Assembly: GCA_960531495.1 (NCBI GenBank)
Contig: OY482848.1
Span: forward strand, 11,662,565-11,726,564
Reading direction: 5' to 3'
Length of the DNA stretch: 64,000 bases
Source of the DNA: Zeus faber
Taxonomy: Eukaryota > Chordata > Actinopteri > Zeiformes > Zeidae
The position numbers and the translations under genes are program-made. Below the pieces are notes generated by a model. That model was not told the origin of the DNA. It did no database searches and saw only the letters and a program-made list of their open reading frames with translations. This document shows positions 35,801 through 64,000 of the stretch, piece after piece. The first letter of the stretch is position 1. Every line of letters starts with the position of its first letter.

Positions 35801-36647
35801 GAGTCAGAGTCCGCCTGTTGATTAGCTTTTGGAAGAAAACTCATCCGCTGACCTTTAACTTCATCACCTCGCTGCAGTCTCTTTGCATACACCTACACAA
35901 CTGTTCTGTGGAGGCGGTGAGTGTCAGAATGTCTCATAATTCAATTATCTTTTTTTACGCCACATTATTCGGTGAATACACTCCTGTATTTATTAAATAT
36001 ATTTTGAATTTTTATCATTTTTATTTAATTTTTTTTTAATTGGAATTTTCTGGTTATATTCAAGTTAAGTGTTTTTTTACAGAAGTTCTTCGGTCAAAAG
36101 GAACAGAAGGATGACATTCAATACAGACTCAACCACAACAAGTACATTGTGACCGACAATGCTGTATACATTGGTATGTTATTTTTAATGTTTTTTTACA
36201 AGAATTTAGTTGTAAATATTGTTTGTCTAGTATTCATTTTAGAGACAACATGACAGAATGACACACACCATAAAAACAGATGACCTATCAATCAATTTGT
36301 GACATGCAGAATTGAATTATTGATACCACCATGATGACCTATTGGAAGCATTATATTTCTACGTCATGATAAGCAAAGCTTTATGTACAGTGTTTGATGT
36401 TTGCCTGTCCACAGGAAACCATGACTGGGTTGGGAGTGATTTTGCGGTCAACGCCGGGGTTGGGCTGGTGATCCAAATGAAACCGGGTTTGGAAGACAGG
36501 GGTGGCACTATACTGGAGCCCATCAAGGCTGCTTTTGAGAGGGACTGGAGGTCACGTTACGCCAAGTTCCTGCGAGGAAGCAAAGGCGAAAACAGCAAAT
36601 ACCAACACGCGCAACCAGCAGAGCACAAAGGTCATTATGGATACTGA
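29773..36647 (+). CDS. pld5: Inactive phospholipase D5 (PLD3/4/5 family, type II membrane pseudoenzyme), 10 coding exons
   Basis: PLD5 belongs to the PLD3/PLD4 group and is regarded as catalytically dead; its role is unknown. Exons: 29773-29820, 31456-31592, 31849-32032, 32266-32374, 32870-32997, 33756-33953, 34958-35109, 35751-35916, 36083-36173, 36415-36647, giving 481 aa (human long form about 536; this N-terminus is shorter, 16 aa before SQQKC). A hydrophobic segment at residues about 22-42 (CVAIFALVCCFAVLVALIF) is a signal anchor. Family blocks are VVLVENIPDD, KELGVMVLNCSCLALDL, a SPELFCPKDR block, VRVRLLISFWK and YIGNHDWVGSDF. The first HKD motif is HSSFWIVD (H177, S179, D184): Ser replaces Lys, as in PLD5. 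The second, HNKYIVTD (H392, K394, D399), is complete, unlike the Arg I recall at the His site in human PLD5. NCS and NMT offer lumenal N-glycosylation sites. Next to cep170, as PLD5 is to CEP170 in human 1q43, which also separates it from PLD4. Confidence 0.9.
29821..31455 (+). other. pld5 intron 1, non-coding
   Basis: Largest pld5 intron, between the initiator exon and the membrane-anchor exon. I see no further exon or repeat family in it. Confidence 0.65.
32793..32868 (+). repeat. (CT)n tract forming the polypyrimidine tract of pld5 exon 5
   Basis: About 38 CT units run straight into the CAG acceptor of the exon that carries the first HKD-like motif, so the microsatellite is itself the polypyrimidine tract. 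Confidence 0.95.
35150..35617 (+). repeat. Probable retroposon 3' end in pld5 intron 7
   Basis: AT-rich sequence ending in GTGACAAATAAAA followed by about four ATCTTGA units. That tail form is common at the 3' ends of fish non-LTR retroposons. The body is too degraded to assign a family, and the left border is a guess. Confidence 0.35.
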
Positions 36648-37500
36648 GGTGGCGAGAAGAAGCAAGAAAAAAAAAAACAAGTTCAAATGCACAGAATGTT
36701 CTTCTGCTATCAAGTAACACTAAGCCTAACTACTCTGGGGTTCACTTGGTGCAGAATATCAGAATAACGCTCAAATCGATTACTCTATTAACAATGTTAC
36801 GCTGGAATGTTATGCTCTCTCTGCCTTTACCTGATCTCCCTGTTTACATGTACTTGAAATCATGTCTCAATATATATAACTAACAGCAACCATGATGGTG
36901 TATTGGAACCAATAACAATCCATAAGTCTTTAATCCATAGATGGCAATTACACTGGCATGGGTGGCATGTTTACTTTTTAATCAATACATGAATTCAATG
37001 TTTAGAGGGTAGACGAGATATAATGGTGAAATTTGCAATTCACGTTTACATATGATATAAAAACATATTCTTTAAGAATGGCACAAGTTGAGGGCTTGCA
37101 ATGCAAATTCATCCATTATGATTTTTATATGCCTGACCTGTGCATTTGCACGTTGTAGTTTACATGTTTCCTGCAATTAAAACAAACATAATCCTTCTCA
37201 TAGACAATGTTTAATGTCGTTAATACAGATTTATTTAAAACGCTAATACTCCAGCTGCAGCACGATTGTGCAGGGATCAACCAATTCTGGGTAAATGGTG
37301 GAAATATGAGTTATTCATCAGTTGTTTACATATTAACACTGGTATGTGAGAGACAATGACCACCACCAATCCCCTGAATTAATTTTGCTATGATCAAGCA
37401 CATTTCCTTCTTTACACGCAAAATGTAGTTGTAAACCAGACTTTTTTCCAAAACACTACAGGCAATTGTCTACATTTGGCACAATCTTCATGAATAAAAT
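36648..37500 (+). other. pld5 3' UTR candidate
   Basis: Non-coding sequence after the pld5 stop. Candidate polyadenylation signals are ATTAAA at 37176-37181 and AATAAA at 37493-37498. No competing gene is seen. Confidence 0.45.
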
Positions 37501-37654
37501 CTCTTGTGTTCACATGGAGCACACTGAAATTCAAAACTCTCATTTCCTTCTATCCACACTGACTCCGCCCATGGGCAAACACATGTTGCACAATAGTTTA
37601 ATTAGCAATTAGAGGTTTACTGTAACAAGAGGGTCACAGGCGAGCTCTTCTGTT

Positions 37655-37915
37655 TTGGAGCAATGGATGCCAACATGGGAGAGAAGGACACAGCAAGAGG
37701 AGTGACCATAAGAGGAGGATGATGAGTAAGAGGAAGGCCAAGGAGAGCCATAATCTCTGATAAGATCAGGGCCACTTTAATCGACCATGTGGTCAACCAC
37801 GGTCCAGCAATGAGGGCGGCTGGGCAGAGAGTACAACCAAACTTGAGCAGGTTCGCAGTAGCGTCCATTGTCCAGACTTTACGAAATGAGAATAGGTCAG
37901 AAATGTACCTTCATT
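37655..37915 (+). mobile_element. Tc1/mariner (IS630-type) transposase relic, N-terminal helix-turn-helix part
   Basis: The plus strand reads ISDKIRATLIDHVVNHGPAM then RAAGQRVQPNLSRFAVASI and ends TLRNENR. This is the DNA-binding N-terminus of a fish transposase type I recognise from many annotated fish proteins. It is preceded in frame by two stops and followed by no catalytic domain, so it is a decayed fragment. Terminal inverted repeats were not found. TACAGTA-rich sequence just to the right (about 37915-37970) may be part of the same element. Confidence 0.6.
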
Positions 37916-40200
37916 ACAGTATTGTAGTACTGTATATATATACAGTACTCAAAGATCACTGTATACAATACATTGTTCTATTATTTGTTCTGTATGTGGA
38001 ACACTTTACACATCCAACTTTGTATTTGCTGGGGACGTAGAGTATTTTCGGGAAACATAAAAACATATTTTTGTTTATATTACAGTATATTTGTGTGTTT
38101 TATATTATAAACATTGAACAAAAACATTTTACAACAGTCCTGTACGTAGCAAGCACAACTAAAAATTTGCGAAAGGAATAAGTCTCTTGATAAGATACCG
38201 GCACTACTGTTTTCAATTCATAGTAGTGTTTTCCACTGAGCACATCAGTGTTCAATTGGTTCTTAGAAATGTATTTTTATATGATGCTGTGGTGTGTCAT
38301 TTTAACACACACACACACACACACAAAAAAAACCATTTTGAGAAACCGAACATTGTTTTGAATGCAGGGCTCCATTACGCGGGATACTTGCGGAGTTTTG
38401 CCTTCTCTGTGTGTGTTCCTGGATTTGTGTGTAGAGTTCTGACAATATGTGGTATGTATTCAGAAAATATGTGTCGACAATTGAGGAAAAACCGTAAACA
38501 ACATTTCCCCATGAGCAAAGTGCTCCGCCAACACGACACGCAAAGGCAGCTTTATATAGAAATACCACAACTGACTTGGTTTTTGTGTCTGAGGAGTTGA
38601 AGCACATCGGTGCCTATATATCACATACAGTGGATTTGGGCAATTTGTAAGTTATAACAATTATAATAATAATAATAATCAGAACTACAGCGCCATCTAG
38701 TGGAGCTACACTGCCACTTCAACATTCAACACATTCAGCGTGTTATTAGATGTCACTGGTTGCTTTTAATTGAATACTAAAAGATGGTCCGAATGTTGAA
38801 TTTCCTGATTGGGAAATATTAACCACTCTTTTTTTAATTGATCCTAAACCCAGTTTGTGACAATTTGATGCTCTGCCTTTTACCATCCTCAACATTCACA
38901 TTTAGAAAATCACTTAGATGTTGGCGACCTGATTTGATGACTTCGGGATATTTAATGCCACGACGCGGGCACGACGAGACATTAACTTGGGTCATTTATT
39001 CCCCTTCTCTCGGCGGTTCCCAAAAAAACTCAAAGAGTCTTCGCGGCCCCCGACACGACCGGAGGTGAAACGGGAGCCAAACGGCGCGTTCTCCGTGTGC
39101 ATTCTCATAGACACCGCGCAGTGGTGGTAAACCCCCCCCCCCCAGAAAAAAAGGTGGGTTAAAACTCACGACTCACGCCAGCGCTGATTTAAAAAGAAAA
39201 AGAAAAATGCGAACAATTACAGGAGCACGTTCGTATGACCTCACTTGTCCTCCTGCCCCGATGCTCCTCGAGTTGATCATCGAACAACTCGAGCGGCTTT
39301 TGGACGTGTCCCGCTGCTGTTTCGTCTCGCGGTGACGGTGCAGTTTAAATGGCTTCGGAGCTTCGTTTGGTGACGGTTCGTCTTCCGTGGCCGTCCAAAA
39401 AAACAAAAACAAACAAAAAAAAAACAACCCAAAACGATAAATATTCAGCGCTGTTCTTTCTCCGAACCTTTCTTCTTTTTTTTTAGTTTGACAGGCGGGG
39501 ACTGTCCCGCCGGGACTTCGCTTGTGGACGATGAACCGATGGCTTCTCTCCTTCTCTGGTCTTTTGGTCATGAAATTATTAAAAAAAAAAAATAATGATA
39601 ATACATTTGAAAACGTTTTTGTCATTGATATGTTTTTCATTTATTTCTGTTTCAATTAAATCTACGCGTTTTGCGTATGATTTGGCGGGCCTCTTGCAAA
39701 TACCCTCGCAGCCCCCCAGTGGGCCGCGGCCCATGGGTTGGGAATCGCCGCCATAACCCCTGAAGTGTGTTATGGCGTCGATCTGTGCAGCGTTGTGCAT
39801 GATACCGTTTGCATTTTGAGCAGTTACACAAATGTCTGTTGTCGATTCTGTCTTCTTTAAGAAAAAAAAACCAAAACATCCTTCGTTATTACATTCATTC
39901 ATTCAAAATGTTGGCAGTGCACAGCTCAGGCAGGAATAGTATCATGATGTGAAAATGGGATGTGAATTGTGGATAGCCGAATTTTTTAGTCAAATTCAAT
40001 TAAATTCGAATTGATTTTTTTTTTTAGCATGGGAAACGTGTTAAAATTGGAGAAAAAAAAACAAATGGAAAAAGTGGGGGGAGGGGGGAGGAATATAACC
40101 TAAGGAAAAATAAAAGTTAAAAAAATAAATAAATGTTATACAGGTATATATATATTATCCCCAACAGGTGGTGGCGCTGTTGTCCAACCCAATAACACAT
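37916..40200. other. Gene-free interval
   Basis: No exon supported. It holds short (CA)n (about 38304-38325), a C run (39133-39143), A/T runs, and a CpG-rich patch near 38950-39120 of unknown meaning. Confidence 0.55.
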
Positions 40201-40209
40201 AGGTTTGGT

Positions 40210-40405
40210 CCTGATTTGCATTGCGCAGACGCTTTTATCCAAAGCGACTTACAATTGTTCAAACACCGACGGACGCAGCCATCAGGAGCAATGAGGGGTT
40301 ACGTGTCTTGCTCAAGGACACTACAGCATGCTAGCAGGAGGAGCCTGGGATCGAACCAGCAACCTTTAGATCACTAGACGACCAGCCCTCCTCCTGGGCG
40401 ACCAA
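40210..40405 (-). mobile_element. tRNA-derived SINE copy
   Basis: On the minus strand a tRNA-like head with a B-box-like GGTTCGATCCC (plus strand near 40349-40359) and the widespread fish-SINE tail TAAGTCGCTTTGGATAAAAG (plus strand 40234-40253) followed by CGTCTGC. Length about 190 bp. Exact borders and target-site duplication are not clear. Confidence 0.75.
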
Positions 40406-40566
40406 TCCCCCCAATTCTGATTCTACGTGGCATTTGAAATAATTATCAAAACAATAGTTTTATTCGTAGTCTTGATAAATATTGATTTATAACTGGTATA
40501 TATTTACCATGGTTTTTTCAAAGTGAGATTCTATAAAATAAAGATACTTTAAAAAAAAGCGTGGTG

Positions 40567-40570
<4 letters not shown>

Positions 40571-40608
<38 letters not shown>

Positions 40609-40626
40609 GTGCGTGTGTGTGTGGGT
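40571..40626. repeat. (GT)n microsatellite
   Basis: GT run with GC and GGG interruptions. Confidence 0.95.
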
Positions 40627-40896
40627 GTGTGGGTGGGTGGGGGGGGGTGCGTTGTCGTTGTCATGGTAACAGATTAAGGGCAGAGACGTTTCGGAGCTCC
40701 CCTGTCAGCGCTGCCGCAGTGCATTTCAACTGGAGCTCCCGGCGCGTCCCATACTTTAAGGTTTAAAATAAGATCATTTGCCGCAAGATAAAGTTCAATC
40801 GATATGAGATGACTTCCCATAAAAAAAATAAGATAAGAAGAAAGTACTATACTAACTTAAATATTGTTTAAAGTAGCACATGCTTAGTCCGCGCGC

Positions 40897-40898
<2 letters not shown>

Positions 40899-40966
<68 letters not shown>
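40899..40966. repeat. (GT)n microsatellite
   Basis: Long pure GT run (after a short GC run) just upstream of the ccdc88-like CpG-rich start region. Confidence 0.95.
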
Positions 40967-40967
<1 letters not shown>

Positions 40968-41335
40968 TGCGTCCGTCCGTGAGAGAGAGAGGGAGGGGTG
41001 GGGGCATGGGGATTTGCGGCGGATGCCTTTGCAGCAGATCACTACGGGATGGATGTTCAGTAGCGGGACACTGCGGGGCGGAACACGCGGGGATCGCGTA
41101 TCCAGCGCATCGCCGGTTCGCTGCGGCCGCAGCGGTTTGTTCCGGGACGGCAGCAGCGGCTCTGCGGTGAAACCGACAGCGGCGGGCGCTGCTCCAGGTG
41201 GGACGGGACGTCCCTCCTGCAACAGCGGAACGGATGGATCCCTGTTATTACTATGTCACCCCGCGCTGCTGGGACTGACTGACGCCGCCACCGGGGAACG
41301 GTTGGATGAGGACCGCGGCTCACATCCCGCTGAAG
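40967..41335 (+). promoter_or_regulatory. CpG-rich 5' region of the Girdin-like gene
   Basis: GC-rich with many CpG and directly upstream of the start codon at 41336, so probably 5' UTR and promoter. No TATA box is evident and the start site is not placed. Confidence 0.5.
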
Positions 41336-59250
<17,915 letters not shown>

Positions 59251-59960
59251 GTGCACTCATTGTTATGTTGTGTTATGCAAAATATTAGGGATAGCTGCTA
59301 ACCTCATTGTTCCATCCCTCCAAGACAAGCACATTCCAAAGTTTGTGTTACTGTATTTATTTGTAATGAAGACAAACACCCAGACATACCATCGCCCGGT
59401 TTGAACAAAACGGGGGCGATTGATGAAATTAGTTGTCTATGCATTTTCGCCGTCAACATTCTGCCTGTGCAGCGTCTTTCACAATACACTTGAAATAACC
59501 GCCGTCAGTACTGTATATATTGGTTTTGTATGATATTCACTACTCAACCATGTTAACAACAGCATAACAATCTGTACTATGTAGGACTTTAGATTTATTT
59601 ATCCACAACTACCACTTTATTTTGCACAGGACCTGTAAAGTGTAATGAATGAACCATAACTACACACCTAAACCTCTTCTCCTATTTCTTCAACACATGA
59701 AAATAAGGTATTGTGATCTACGTCAGCGCATTTACCTAGCGACAGACCTTTGTTGGTTTTCTTCTGTTTCTCTTTGGGTTAAGGCTAACCCCAAAAAATA
59801 CTTTGTTGAATCACTTATTATTTAAATGATTTGCTAAGAGATGGCTTTTTACCCTCTTGATTGTTGTGGACCTAAGACAAATGCAGTGAGCTAGAAATGT
59901 GTGTAAATCTTGTCAAAAAATAAAAATAAAATCATGTTTTTTTCCCTCAAATAAAAACCC
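59251..59960 (+). other. 3' UTR of the Girdin-like gene with polyadenylation signals
   Basis: Non-coding sequence after the stop codon. AATAAA signals cluster at 59919-59930 and 59950-59955, giving a UTR of about 0.7 kb. Confidence 0.6.
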
Positions 59961-60099
59961 TTTATCACACGTGATTGTTGTAAAATATTAAATAAAATAT
60001 ATAAGATTGTTATAAAAAGTATTTTTATTGAGCAAGATCATACAAATGATGTGAAAGAATCCACATATCTTGAGATAATATATTGTTATTAAAATTACA

Positions 60100-60300
60100 T
60101 ATAGCAGGTGTATTCAACAGGCGGCCCCCGGGGCAAACATGGCCAAAGTATAAAGCAATGAGCAGTTGTTACATCAAGAGAATTCTTCATTTATCACACG
60201 GCACACACACCACAACACAATGGTGGTGTGGGGTGTGGGGTGTGTGCCATGTGATAAATAAAGAATCTTCTTCTTCTTCTTCTCATTAATTCAGAATTAT
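60100..60300. repeat. Imperfect inverted repeat with a (CTT)n tail
   Basis: Arms about 60179-60222 and 60225-60267 pair with few mismatches around a central ATGG; the right arm is followed by CTT units (60268-60282). The AAATAAAGAATCTTC end resembles a retroposon tail. It could be two opposed copies of a short repeat. Confidence 0.6.
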
Positions 60301-60699
60301 GTGTCGTAGAGTTATGACAAAACCCATCACCAAACATGCATTTCAAAAGGCCAGTGAGGCCAAAACCCCTCACTTTACTAAAGGTAGGAAATAAAATCAC
60401 CAACAACCATAAGACTATGCATAGCCAGTTAAGTTAGTTATTAAACCAGTTATTAAAGAATATACAACTTGAGAAATTATCATCCAGAAATGTATTAGAT
60501 GGTTGTAATGTTTTTTTTGTTTGTTTTTTTTGTGCATTTGGAGAAAGATAACTCTGAAAAATATGAAGATGGTCTTGCACTCAATTTTCCCTTATCGTTT
60601 CTTTGATTTACAGCCATCACAATGTGCTTGTTGACCCCCGAAAGAAAAGCCTGCGCGACAAATGGCAGCGCCGGACGGTGAGGCTGTCGAGGCTTCTGG

Positions 60700-60852
60700 T
60701 TGGTTCCCCCGCCTGTCACGTGACACGACGCGGAAGTGAACGGCTGTTATTTGATCCAAACAGTCTCGTACGTGCGCATCTCGTCCGTTCGACTGGAGCG
60801 GGTCCGCGAGTTCTACCGCAGAGTCCGGCGAGTTTACCCCGGGTTCGCGAGG
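60700..60852 (+). promoter_or_regulatory. mettl26 promoter and 5' UTR
   Basis: A palindromic E-box GTCACGTGAC (60715-60724) is followed 5 bases later by an ETS-type CGCGGAAGTGA (60729-60739), within CpG-rich sequence leading to the ATG at 60853. E-box plus ETS near the start is typical of TATA-less housekeeping promoters. The sites are seen; their use is inference. Confidence 0.6.
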
Positions 60853-63556
<2,704 letters not shown>

Positions 63557-64000
63557 AAGTTGCCGGTATTTCCGCGTGGATGTGGAAGTGGGAAGCATCG
63601 CCGTCATTACCGAAACAAAATCGCCAGTTCACAAGACCTGAGATTATACACATTGCTTAATATTCCATTTCATATGAGTTGTATTTTCCTACATGCTGTC
63701 ACTCTGAGAGATTAAATTTTATTTTTACTTTTGTCTCATCAAAAACAAATGCTTTGCACTTGAGTGATTTTAAATGAACAATAAACTTCCACTACCACAC
63801 TTGAAGGAAGGCTAGAATTGTTTTATTTCCGCATTTTAAGATAGCAACATACAACTAAAACAAACACTGAAGAGGAATGGAAAATCTAACGGAGAGCAGG
63901 TGAAAGACATTATGATCAGAAAGATACTGAAAAACACAAAACAATGAAACAAGGATCTCAAGTTTTAAATAGGAATAGCGCAATAAACGGATTCATATGG
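63557..64000 (+). other. mettl26 3' UTR and right flank
   Basis: AATAAA at 63780-63785 is a good polyadenylation signal about 225 bp after the stop. Nothing further is recognised before the window ends. Confidence 0.55.

Noticed and set aside
29773-36647. Calling this gene PLD4 or PLD3
   Set aside because: SSFWIVD, YIGNHDW and neighbouring cep170 fit PLD5. PLD3/PLD4 have a Lys in the first motif and GTSNW in the second.

Overview
The window is nuclear DNA of a ray-finned fish, most likely a teleost. It has compact vertebrate genes with short GT-AG introns, very many (CA/GT)n, (GA/CT)n and (AT)n microsatellites, a Tc1-type DNA transposon and a fish-type tRNA-derived SINE. I worked by eye from translated exons, splice sites and remembered vertebrate proteins. 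No database search was run.

Layout. (1) Minus strand, 3639-7241: the first two coding exons of a bcl11a-type zinc-finger repressor; the remaining exons lie left of the window. Its 5' region is full of homopolymers and purine tracts. (2) 7242-12711: gene-free sequence with a roughly 500-bp trinucleotide array and a CpG-rich patch that may be the cep170 5' end. (3) Plus strand, 12712-22080: a complete 18-exon cep170-type gene (FHA domain, about 1,383 aa) with an AT-AC U12-type intron and a GC-AG intron. (4) 22081-29772: its 3' UTR and gene-free sequence. (5) Plus strand, 29773-36647: pld5, a PLD-family pseudoenzyme (10 coding exons, about 481 aa). (6) 36648-41335: gene-free sequence with a transposase relic and a SINE. 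(7) Plus strand, 41336-59250: a 29-exon Girdin/CCDC88-family gene (about 1,857 aa). (8) Plus strand, 60853-63556: a METTL26-type methyltransferase (6 exons, 206 aa). All exon phases of genes 3, 5, 7 and 8 close exactly.

The genes are not one pathway. From memory, CEP170 and PLD5 are neighbours on human 1q43 and BCL11A and CCDC88A both lie on human 2p16, so the order looks like a mix of two conserved blocks. CEP170 (centriole and microtubule) and Girdin (centrosome, cilium, actin) share a cytoskeletal theme, but nothing here shows co-regulation.

I found no new multi-gene system. The observations most worth checking are: an inverted, about 95% identical copy of part of a Girdin-like exon inside a neighbouring intron; an 88-bp perfect palindrome; the U12 intron; long (TG)n tracts abutting 3' splice sites; the apparent loss of the Girdin GBA motif; a PLD5 that keeps one intact HKD motif; and a bcl11a frame break at a G homopolymer.
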